DNA of 64,000 nucleotides, from positions 1,009,820 to 1,073,819 of the forward strand of contig WNKI01000004.1 of assembly GCA_015350385.1 (NCBI GenBank). Reading direction: 5' to 3'. The stretch's first letter is position 1; the number at the start of each line of letters is the position of its first letter. Origin of the DNA: Aculops lycopersici. Its lineage: Eukaryota > Arthropoda > Arachnida > Trombidiformes > Eriophyidae. Made by a program: the position numbers and the translations under genes. Below the pieces are notes generated by a model. It had not been told where the DNA came from. It did no database searches and saw only the letters and a program-made list of their open reading frames with translations. Below, piece after piece: positions 53,690-64,000 of the stretch.

Positions 53690-54734
53690 AAATAAGCCGA
53701 GAATATGCCCTATAGAAACAATGTACTCAAGTGGCTCGAAAAATACAATTCTTTTTAGATTAGAAACATGACCGGAAGTGGCAGACTGATTGACCTTTGA
53801 CCGGAAACATTTCCGAATCTCATATTTGCGCGAATGAATAGACGATTAACTAGCGTTTTTGTGACCCGCTTCGATTATAATTTTCTCAGATTATCCATTT
53901 CATATCTATCTGCTCCTTTCTAATAAAATGATTGCCTGAACAGAAATAAAGCTCGAGTACCTATCCGCATTGCGGCGCTGCGATCGATTTTGTTCCGTTA
54001 CAGCTTCACCTAAAATGGGGGGGGGGCAAGAATTGTGGGGGATGTTACGTCGAGTCGCCCTGTAGTATCGAGTTTAGTTTTTACCGCCTGCCTCACTCAC
54101 TCACAGTCCCAACCGCTCACTTTTCCGTCGACACATGTTGCCTGAGGAGGCGGCGCCAACTCAACGACCAGCTAGCCGGTCGAATTGCAGCCGAGCTAGT
54201 CGTCGGCAAATTTGCAAGCTACAAGCTACAAATGGAATCCCTCTTTCCATTGGCCGTTATGCAATTGACGAGAGTAGAGGAGTGTGCGAGTGGGAATGAA
54301 GAAGAAGAAGAGGAGAATCCTTTGGCTGATTATAGTTGGCGAGTGTTTGTTGCAAAATCACGACTGAACAATACAAACTGACTTTTTGGAGAAGTCAACA
54401 ACTGCAATCATAGAGACCAGTAGCTAGATGTGAGAGATTTGAGGAAGGAGTCAAGAGAGAAGAAATTCGAAACTTTTTCTTCACAAAAAGTTCGGCAATT
54501 AAGGCCACGACTTGGGCGCCAACTTTTCCTCAATGGCTTTGTCGTGGGCGCTAAAAACCGCAAATCACCGTCGAGAAAATCAGTTCAATTTTCAGGTGAG
54601 CCTCCTCTCTGAAGTGACCCATTTTTTAGGCTCAACTTCGATTTGTTATTAGCATTACTATATCATCGAAATTTTCAAATTAAGTTATCAATCGATTGCG
54701 AGAGTGCCAAAAAATTCCATATCTCATATCAAAC
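53690..54734. other. Intergenic region upstream of the right-end coiled-coil gene
   Basis: Contains a run of nine G at about 54018-54026 and a short GAA repeat near 54299-54315. No gene is seen. Confidence 0.4.
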
Positions 54735-56860
54735 ATGAGTTATTTTTCAACTCAACGCAACCTAAGCGACATTGCCGCCGCCATAAACCAGGAGCTCGAC
54801 CAGGAAAAGCGGAAGTCTTTGGTGGAGCTTTACGAGGCGGCAAAAGACGAGAACGAGCTTTTAGAGTTTAAGAATTACGAGTTGCAATTCAAGATTCAAG
54901 AATTGGAGCAAAACCAGAAGAGAATTTTAACCAAACTAGTTAATGTTTATGGCAATAGCAGTAGCAATAGCAACAACCAGCAGGTAAGTAATGCAGTACG
55001 AGTTTTTACCCATTTCTAAACCACCTGTTGCGGGTTTATTGCCTAACATTTAAATTCGTCCGCTACAATTAGTCGCTCGTTCATTTTGACTGCTCATTTC
55101 AGAGTCTTTCTCTTGCCAAGAAACGACTCACAAGTCAGTCAGTCAGTCAGTCGGGCGAGAGGGACTGTGAATCGCCAAAGTGAGCAGAGCCGTCGAAAAA
55201 TCATCATCATTATATAACTCGGCCTGTCCTCACGCCACTTTCTCTCCCTCGTTCCTTCCTCCATTTCGTTTTATTCATCGTACCTTAGCTTCTTGTATGT
55301 GTTTTTGTGTTGTCGTCCCGTTAACTAGCTTACTGAAAACGACCGGATGTTCGCCATTAGTTCTCTTAGCCGATGGTGGCTTTCGAGCAACAAGTGTACA
55401 ACGACGACGAGAGCCACGCTAACGAGCTGCGGCTTGTTTTACTTGCAGTAAAACAAACAATTTGAATTTCGTGACTTTTCATTCAAGTTTCACTCTGACT
55501 ACCAGCCAACCGGCCAGACAGTCAGTCAGTCAGTCAGTTGGTTGGTTGGTTGGTCGGTCGGTCGGTTAGTTTATATTGTCGTGAGTTTCCCTTTCGTTTT
55601 CCTCACCATCGTTTTCGAGGATGTCAACATAAAGCGCAAGCTAAAAAATATGAAGAAAAACCAGCAGTGTCTAGACAAATTAATGATTCTGCCACCTGTT
55701 TCGCTTTCCAATTCTCGCCGCCGTTTTTGGTTTGCATTGCTGCAGTTCCGTTAAACAACAAAAAGTTGAGAGGAGGAAGAAGAACGCTGCGTGCGGCCGG
55801 TGAAGTTTTGATGGCAATAGGAGCGCCAGAGTTACTATGACTCTAATCCTTTTACTTATACTCCGACTCTTATGTTGCAACCTCAACTAAGTCGACGAAA
55901 ATTTTATCGTTGCTCGTCCGTGATAATTGATGGACTTGACCATCTTCCTCAGTTACGATGCTCAAGCAGCTGAGGGGGAAAAAGAGGCGAGAGAGTGATA
56001 GAAAGAGTTTTAGAGCAACAGAGACAGTGGCGGCAATCACACAGGTGGGTCCGTCGTCGGCGTCAATAAATCATGCGGCTCTCTCTCTCCCTCTCTTTGT
56101 GCCCCCAGGTCTCGGGTGAAGTGGACACTTCACTTACAGTCATCACCAACATCACAAGCCTCGCTATTTTAGTATGTCGCCGCCACCGTCGCAACCTGGA
56201 GGCTGACTGATTGGCGCAAAACACGCAACTCATCTCATCGTGCTCGTTGACGTCGTCGTCGAGTCGAGTCGAAATGTTGTAGCCACCTGAGGCTAATAGT
56301 TTGTATTGGAAGACAAGAGCGGCAAATCAAGCGATGTTGTCATCATCGTAGTCCTCGAAGTCGTAGAAATTCCAAGTGTACTCAATGGGTTCGAGGGAAG
56401 AGAGAGAGAGAGAGAGAGCTTCGATGGTTGCGAAACGAGCAGTAACAAGTGGCTGCCGCTGCAATTTGTCACCAAGTGCAGCCAGCTCTCAGAGGTAATG
56501 CTGGCGCGGGTGCCGATGTTGAGGCTAGGCGAGCGGCGTCTCAGTGAAGTGGCTCCAACCATTTGTTGTTGTTGCAGCTAAAGTTGCAGCCACAGTTGCT
56601 GAGCTAGACGAGTCACCAAACAACAACCGGTACTGACACCTGATAACCAAATTAGCAAGGCCAGCTGCAGCGAGCAGATAGGAGCAACAAGTGGCCAGCT
56701 GGCTCGACGACGGCGACGGCGACGACGGCGACTACCATTGCAACCATGGTTGAGAAACAGCAACTCGGCCATGAGCTCGTTAGGCTCAAGTGCATCGGCG
56801 GCGGTGGCACTAGCGATAAGTTATCGTTTTGAATCACTGGGTTAAGGAAAAGGATAAGGC

Positions 56861-56892
<32 letters not shown>

Positions 56893-57117
56893 CAGTGCAG
56901 CGAGACACCGTCGACACCACAACGGACACTTGAACTCTAATCTCCGGCGCAGGTGAATTGTTGTTGTTGTTGCCTTGCTATTCGCTTCGTTCGCCTAGAC
57001 CCTCACCTGAGTTAAGTGCTGTATGAGTTCCTAATAAGCAGATTGGATTTCAAGTGGCACCGGCTTTTGTTGGTGCTGCTGTTTTTGCATGGTTACCGAC
57101 AACGCTGCTGCTGGTGC

Positions 57118-57176
<59 letters not shown>

Positions 57177-57597
57177 TTGTTTTTGTTTTTGTTGTTGCCG
57201 TTTCCATTTGAAATGTATAAACGAGACAAGTGCAACAATATGATCTGTTGCCTGTTGAAAAACAGCCATCGGGCGAGTGGCTACCAGACACACAGGTTCA
57301 GTTTTGCAAATTGAGTTAGCGATCACATTAACTATCGGCCAGGTATCGATGGTTGTTGAGAGTGGTCAGTGAAAATTAAAATAACAGTCTTCTGATGGCC
57401 AATCCAATCGAAGCAAAACCAACGGGGACACAACGGATGGAGTCCATCTGGTTCGTTAGGTTGCATAATCCACTTGCAAGGAGACAGCGACCAGCTGATT
57501 GTTTTGTTTTGTTTTGTTCACTGCTCATTGGCAATGAAAGGCAATCAAATCGGTCGATTGGACACCTGAAACAAGAAATTCGAGACAGAAACAGCAA

Positions 57598-57650
<53 letters not shown>

Positions 57651-60600
57651 AAGAACGAAGACGTAGTAACGTAAGTAACGTAGTAGTAGAACGAACGACG
57701 TACGTACGTACGTTAGTTACGTACGTACGTACGTACGAACGTAAGGTAGGTAGTTNNNNNNNNNNNNNNNNNNNNGAGAGAGAGAGANNGGAGAGAGAGA
57801 GAGAGAGAAAATAACAAGACTGTACAGTTAACATGTGAACGAGCTCATCGTTGTTTGCGACTCGCACAAGTTGGGAGTTTGATTCGATTACGGCTCAGCT
57901 AGCCACTTGTTGCGCGTACGGGTGGTTTTAGCTTGCACTTTTAATCGCACAAAAATCGACAAGTGGTTGCCCGCTGATGAGTTTGGAATAATTTTCAATC
58001 TCTTCTAGCGGATCTATTTCCATCCCTCTAGCTAGCAGTCCAAATAGCTTGAGCTAACTAATCGCGCTCAAGGTTTTCTTTTGGAACTACTGCAAATTGG
58101 AAGAGAGAAAAGAAAGAAAGAAGGTGAATGGGATCGGCGAGCTAAAGAAGAAGCCAAAGGGAGAAACAAAAAACTGATCAGCTGATCTTTCTGTCTCGCC
58201 AAGTTGCGGTTCGTCGTTTCGCGCATTGGGTTTAGTTTTCTCAACTAGTCAATCTCATCCATCTATTCATTCATCTTTCTATAGTAGATTAACATTCGAT
58301 CAAGTGAGCAGCGAGTTTTCTAAAGTCAATCTAAACCACAACAACAAGATGAAAAACTTTTAACTGGTCTTGCTTCTCTCATTGCGCTTTTGGTTTGTAG
58401 GGTCTCGGTTGTCTTTGGATTTGGATTTGTCTTGTTTGACTGATTTGGCGCGTAAAACGACAGATTCGTCTCTCTTTTCCTCTTGCTTATCTGTAGATTT
58501 GCAATGTCAGGATCACGCCAAACCACTAGGCTAATATTTTAATCTAATTAGTATTGCCACTACCTTTACCTGCAGACTTCTTCTTGTTCTTTCATTCGGT
58601 GTGATTCAGTTTTTGGTTCAATATGGTTTCCCAGTTTTACCATTGAATTTCCACTGCGCAGCCGGCCAAAGATCCTAGGGAAACTGTGACAACGACCCCA
58701 AGGTAAAATTGAATGAACTCCCACCTCCAAACAAGTGGCAGAAACTTGACAAGTGGCTGCTCAAGTGACGTCGGTTTGCGAGTTAATTATTCAACGTGTT
58801 TCCTCACTTCTTTAGTGGCAATCCAGATATTGCGCCTCCTGAATTTCACATCAACATCAACAGGTTGCTTGCTCTTGCTATCCTCTTTATCTCACACAGT
58901 TTTTCGCAGTCTCTAACAAGTCAAGTAGCAACCAAGTCTCAGTCTGTCTTACTGCTCACTAACTAAGAAGTAAACTTGCCAAGTCAACTCCGTTTCTCCA
59001 ACGGTTCTCTAACGCAATCTAGCGGCGAGTTCAGGGGAGAGCTGCGCCGCAACGACTTGTTGCGTCGCTGCACCGGTGCACCGTTGCTCAAAGGGCAAAG
59101 CCAATTTGGTAGTGGTGGAGGCGAAGAGTGAAGTGAATAAATAAGCGCAGCGTATCAATTACTTGCCCCTCCGCTTCCGGCTACCAAGTGGCCACTAGCA
59201 GTTTGCCTGCCAGCTAACCAACTTGCACACTCGATTCAGTGCGAGCTTGCCACAGGATCTCGCGAGGAACTTCGGCGGCCGTAGAGATGAGATTCTACCG
59301 ACTGATGGCCGGAAAGTCGCTGTGACTCTTGTGTAACGGCGATGAATTGGGGTTCAGATTGAGATACGGATGACGCAACTGGATCAATTGATTCACTCGT
59401 AGCGGCGGCAGTTGTGTTGGTGTTGGAAACCATGGCAGTGGCCGTAGCAAAAGCAACAACCTCGGATCGCTAACTGTGTTCCTCCAGTGGCCGTCGCCTC
59501 GAACGCCAAATTAGTAGAGTTGGCTGCCGTCCTTTTCAGCTCGCTACCACTACTCGAAAGCAAGTGAGCAATGCTGGTCCGGCGCACACACTCACACATT
59601 CAAAACACTAATAGACTCTCTCGTGCATCTAATTCCATTTGGGTTAGCGGTCGGTGGCAACAAGGACGACGAATTCGAGATAAGTAACGAGTTGAAATAA
59701 TGGACTCGATCGAGTGAGAAATTGACTTTCCCCCCTTCTTTATAATCATCTTATGCTCATGATGTTGCTGCTGCTCACTTGTAAGCTCGACTTGATCTGA
59801 CTTAACTTGACTCCATTCCAGACGCTAGCAAATCGCGATTTGTGTAGCTAAGTGATGCAACAGAAACGGCAATCGACAACACAGGACAACACAGACACAG
59901 CGAGTGCATGGCAAGACCGTGGCAACCTGTTGAAGCGGCGGCGGCGGCGGCAACGGTTGATGCATCGCCAAACGAAGCGAGTCAAGATTCTCCTAGTGTG
60001 GAGCGAGCCGAATAAAGCGAGCCAACAGCCGCAATTGCAATAACAGTCGACGGTCATTATGGTGCGCGGAGCTGTTTGATTAGTTGCCTGCGATTATCTT
60101 ACACCATATCTGGCAGCGAGTGCAGCATTAGTGGCCAGCAAGAGCAACAACACCAAGCAATCCTACGATAGCCAGTTGAGCGAAACTGTTAGCTGGCTGG
60201 CGATGAAATATTATTGCCCCCGTGATAACATATCGCCATTTCCGGTGAGACTAGCTCTGGCACTTGCAATGGCATTAGCAACTGGATAGTTGTTGCTACT
60301 CTCATAATCTAACAGACGCTAAGCTAGCTAGCTAGCGAGGAGATTCCCAGTTTCTCTCCTGACGTCGCTTCAACTTTTTGTTTTCTCTCTTCTCTCGCTC
60401 GCTTGGCGTTGATTACAATGATTGAATCTGGCAATCAAAATCAAAATGGACAGTCAGTCAACAGGTCGGCTAGTTGAGTTGCTTCTTTTTAAAGGCTAGC
60501 AGAGTTTTGCAGGCGCCAGCAGTGGCATTGTTGGTCGAGTGGAGAGTGAAAGGTAAAATTATTAGGAGAAATTAGAGAGTGTTTGCACTGATGATGCAGC

Positions 60601-63600
60601 TGATGAAATTTCACGAGCACTTGGAATGCAATAGACACAGACTACCAGACACTTGTTGTTGTTTTTAAAAGGCAAACGCTGAGTGGATTCTCGTATCAGG
60701 TACCGGGTGCCGGCAAGCTATACAGCTGCAGCTAGCCGCCGAGGGGTCATTTTATTGTTTTTCGAATTTGAACAGTAAGCATCATCAAGCTGCAGCGGCA
60801 ACCTGTTGATCTTTGCCTTGTTCGCTCTACGACACGGCGGCACCTCTACGACTAAACTCGTGTGTCTTGGTCTGCGTAGAGGTGCGTGCATTTAGTTCCT
60901 ATCCGAGTAGATGTTGGGCTGGTAGTTGTGTAACGGGCAAGGTAAAGAAATACTAATGCTTGTCGGACAAACATACCAAAGGCAAATGTTGAGTTGCCTT
61001 GCTCCTAAAACAACGCGCGCTCATCAATCAGACACTCGACTCCAGTCGCTCGTTTGCCGGCTTACCTGCCTCTAACCACTTGTTTGCTGTAATTTGTAAG
61101 CCATCAACGAGACCAAAAACTAACCGATGCGTCTTGCTAGTTTGATCTCGCGGAATCTCGAGTTTCGCTAATCGGAACTTGCAATTGAGTCAAAAGTTTT
61201 CCCCGTTTCCGCCCAAGTTAATAGCGAAGATTTTTCCTCTTTTTGGAAAATAACCTCGAGAATAACAATGGAACTCAAGTGTCGTAAAGTTTTCTCGTTG
61301 TATTGTATGTACTGGATGCATAGCAGCTCATCTCCATCCGCTCCCTTGTGGCGCTTAGCACGTCACTTGGCCACTGCTACTGCTGTTGCTCACTCGATAC
61401 CGCTCGAGATTTGCAAATTTGATTCAGTTGGCATTAAGCTGGTTGTCGCTTTGCCTCGCAACTTGCTACTTGCAGCAACCAAACTCGAGACGATCACTGA
61501 GACAGAGGAAGTCGCGAGTTTTGCCATCTACTTTGCATATATCACACGCACACACAATCGGCGCACCAACTCTTCGGCTACCGAGATGCGAGCTAGACAA
61601 CCAGAGGAAGAGAGGGAGAGTGAGTGAAACTATTTCAACTTCAGGTGGACTTTAGTTGGCGGAATTCGGACTACGACTGCTTGCGATTAGAAGCGCCAGT
61701 AGTAGGAGCAAAAAAGTAGCGATAAAGTTAGTGGGCAACTACCACTTGTTGCCGTTTTAACAACAATCCACTTAGACTTGCATGCGACGGCGACGGCGAC
61801 GGCAACGGCAACAGAGGCAGCAACGCTGCCAACTAGACTTATTTTTACACTCTTGCCAACTCGCATAACAATAAGCTAACCAGAAACTTTTCCCCTCACC
61901 TTCCCAATCGACTTCCAATCCACTCGACTTTTAACCGACAAACGAATGGACGAACCAAAATGAATGAATCGACGGCTGCTACTTGTTGCTGCCCACTGAC
62001 TGCTGTTGCTGGCTCTCGAAATAAAACGATAATATTTCGTGATTACTATCCGATTGACACACACGATCGAATGAAAACGCAACTCTCCGCAGTTTGGCCA
62101 AACTAACTCGACTAAAACCCAGCAAACGCCTACGACAAATTTACCAGCTCGAGAGGCTTTGTTATCGGTGGCGGCGGCGGCAAATGGAAACGTCGCGCTG
62201 GACACAAGAGCGGCAACAGCAACAGACACAAAAAGTGAGCAGCCAGGTAAAAAGAGTGCTCATGATGCACCCATAGTTGGCGAGCTAGCAACCAATAATG
62301 CGACGGAGGCACAAATCAACGGATCTGAGCTAAGCTTTAGTCGGCAAGAAGAAGGTGGTCGGCTGCATATTGGAACCGGCGTTAAGTTAGCGTTAGCTGA
62401 TCAGCATATTGGCGCACGAAGTGCCCTCGGCGGCCACAGCGCTAGCGATGAGTTTACCTGTGCAACAGCCAGAGCTTCGGCGCCACAGCGCCCACTGCCG
62501 CAACAACAACCTGTGGATTCTTATTATTGCCCAAGGCTTGGTCATTTGGAGCACGAACACTGTGCGGCCACTGCTACTGGGGCAAGCAAGCAAACCGCAA
62601 TGGAGTTTAAAAAGGAGTTGGAATTTGAGGGCAAGACAAACAACGAGTTGGCTGGTGGAGAGAGCTTTTTGCTTCGCGGGATCTTCGAATCGCATGATCC
62701 CGTGATGTTTGATGGTAGCAGTTTAGATCACAACCAACAACAAGTGGCTGGAGCGATAACGAAGTCCGAGTTTGGCGCGTCAGCTCGGAGCGGAGCAACA
62801 AACTCTTCAGACTTCGTGAGCAACTCAATGGATGTCTCGCTTGAGGTGAATGGTGAAAGTTTTGATTCATCTGAAGTAGCATCACTTTCATACTCCTTAC
62901 CACTGACCACCAATCTGACGTCTCCATTACTAGAATCCCACATGACCAGTCGAGATGATTTGCCAGAAAATGAGCATCTAATTGAATACAATGGCACAGA
63001 TAGGAACTGGAAGACTAGCGGTAGTGGTGTTGGCAGCAGCAACAGCAACAGCAGTAGCGGTAGCAGTATCAGTCGGAGCTTTGAGGAGAAACTTGAGCCA
63101 GCATCAGAGGCAATCGTGGTGGCGCAACATCAGCATGACCAACATCTTCCACTTCAATCGCAAGTGAAACCAGGGATGCTAGCGCAACAAGTGGGCGGAG
63201 CTGCGAGAGCCGTAGGTAGTCGTGGTGGTATTGGTAACAGCAATGGAAACAGTAGTGGTAGTGATGGCAAAGACGGCCACGATTTTCCACCAACCACTTG
63301 GCAAAATTATGACGCGAGCCAGTCGTTTCCGTCAAGTGGAAACTACGACGATAGACACAGCGGCGACGGCGGCGGCGGCCAGTCGGCAAGTAGAAGTGAA
63401 GAGAGTGGAGGAAGCGTCATCAGTCACCAAGACGAGCGTTTTGTAACTTCTCAGCTCGGCACTCTTAGTTTGCCCCAAATCCAAGTGACCAACGACGAGT
63501 CGATCACCAGCGCGAACAAATTAGACATGGCGCCCAAACCGGAAGTTGGGCGTTTGAGCCAAATGACGAGTTTGCGAAACAACAACAACAACAACAACAA

Positions 63601-64000
63601 AATCAGGACATTGGACGTGAAGAGTCTAGCCAAATCTCAGCCAAATTTATCATCACCAGTGAATCAGCATCATCAAATGACCGTTAGAAACAAGCCGCTC
63701 ACTTCCGGCGCCAGAATAGCAGTTCCAGTTTCGGCGAGAAGCGTGAGCAGCGGCCAACAAATGCAGAAGCAGCAACAACCGCAACCGCAACAACAACAAC
63801 AACGACTCTCAAGTCAAAATAAGACTCCGACACTAAGAGGTCCGATGAGTTATTTGCACACCAGAAGCAAGTCAAGTTTGGACAGGACAAACACTCGAAT
63901 TGCGCCACATAGAGTTGGAAACAGCTCGACAAACCCTAACAAGCCTCAACAAGTGGTTGATCAATCGGGAGTAAAAAGGCACCCGGTTGTTGCGGTGCCG
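54735..64000 (+). CDS. Coiled-coil, serine-rich protein; two exons, truncated by the window edge
   Basis: Predicted join is 54735-54983 plus 62093->64000. Exon 1 starts MSYFSTQRNLSDIAAAINQE and encodes 83 codons, mostly a charged coiled coil, ending exactly at CAG-GTAAGT. An acceptor CTCCGCAG ending at 62092 starts a frame that is open without a stop to base 64000 (636 codons) and has no ATG before 62601. The phases agree (0/0), so the two pieces probably belong together across a 7109-base intron. Exon 2 is rich in Ser, Asn, Gln and Gly, with poly-Asn and poly-Gln, SLAKSQPNLSSP and RSKSSLDR, phosphoserine-like motifs common in microtubule-associated scaffolds. An N-terminal coiled coil followed by Ser/Pro-rich sequence recalls SLAIN-type proteins, but no diagnostic domain is visible. 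The real 3' end is outside the window; a different acceptor is possible. Confidence 0.6.
57118..57197. repeat. (TTG)n microsatellite
   Basis: Roughly twenty tandem TTG units with interruptions, directly visible. Confidence 0.95.
57600..57648. repeat. (GA)n microsatellite
   Basis: About twenty-four GA units; a further GA run resumes after the gap near 57776-57808. Confidence 0.95.
57690..57740. repeat. (ACGT)n tandem repeat
   Basis: CGTACGTACGT-type self-complementary repeat next to the sequence gap. Confidence 0.9.
57756..57789. other. Assembly gap (N run)
   Basis: Twenty N at 57756-57775 and two more at 57788-57789, inside GA and ACGT repeats. The true length is unknown, so the intron length is approximate. 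Confidence 0.99.

Larger units (their letters stand above)
54984..62092 (+). other. Predicted 7.1-kb first intron, rich in CAACARGTK motifs and simple repeats
   Basis: Donor GTAAGT at 54984 and acceptor CTCCGCAG at 62092. Contains CAACARGTK-type motifs at 55021-55030, 55388-55396, 56685-56694, 57903-57912, 59923-59932, 60650-60658, 60799-60808 and 61742-61751. Tandem repeats include CAGT/GTTG/GTCG at 55519-55566, TTG, GA and ACGT runs near 57118-57740 and a gap of unknown bases. No gene is seen on either strand inside it. Confidence 0.5.

Noticed and set aside
57016..57326. Cysteine-, leucine-, asparagine- and glutamine-homopolymer frames
   Set aside because: All arise from the TTG repeat read in different frames and strands.
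57376..57867. Frames across the gap with Arg-Glu or Ser-Leu repeats
   Set aside because: GA microsatellite and unknown bases, not a gene.
63010..63022. TGGAAGACTAG resembling the start of miR-7
   Set aside because: Lies in the coding frame of the right-end gene and no hairpin surrounds it.
1..64000. CAACAGGTG copies as splice donors (CAG-GTG)
   Set aside because: The equally frequent CAACAAGTGG form has no GT after AG, and copies occur on both strands without coding exons beside them.
1..64000. CRISPR arrays, rRNA or tRNA genes
   Set aside because: No regularly spaced repeats with spacers, no complete tRNA cloverleaf and no rRNA-like conserved blocks were seen in this eukaryotic sequence.

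Overview
Eukaryotic nuclear DNA, almost certainly from an arthropod. The clearest marker is a bursicon-beta (Pburs) cystine-knot hormone gene, together with a ciboulot-like beta-thymosin. Most genes are single uninterrupted reading frames of up to about 4 kb. Only three genes need an intron, and in each case it lies near the 5' end. That pattern fits an intron-poor lineage such as some acariform (for example eriophyoid) mites, but the species assignment is inference.

Layout. 1-19.7 kb: no convincing gene; simple repeats, one short hairpin and a dense scatter of a Snail/E-box-like motif (CAACARGTK on either strand). 19.8-29.3 kb: a secreted multi-TIL cysteine-rich protein, a large single-pass membrane protein with apple-like modules, a small two-helix membrane protein with two PPxY motifs, and myo-inositol oxygenase (minus strand) with a TATA box inside an inverted repeat. 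30.5-38.0 kb: two paralogous six-cysteine type I membrane proteins flanking FAM76 and an orphan coiled-coil gene, then bursicon-beta divergent from an unknown secreted protein. 39.7-43.1 kb: malic enzyme with a long N-terminal extension starting with a predicted myristoylation signal, tail-to-tail with a small secreted TIL-like peptide. 46.2-52.7 kb: beta-thymosin, an OTUD5-type deubiquitinase (minus strand), the cytochrome oxidase assembly factor COA1 and sphingosine-1-phosphate lyase. 54.7-64.0 kb: the first exon of a coiled-coil protein, a predicted 7.1-kb intron again rich in the CAACARGTK motif, and a second, very long serine-rich exon that runs off the right edge.

The genes do not form a pathway: this is a mixed housekeeping and secretory neighbourhood. 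The parts that look least described are (i) the strongly over-represented CAACARGTK motif in non-coding DNA, (ii) the six-cysteine membrane-protein pair, (iii) the putatively myristoylated malic enzyme, (iv) the extended bursicon-beta precursor, and (v) the PPxY two-helix protein. All functional calls rest on reading the sequence and on remembered family features; no search was run.
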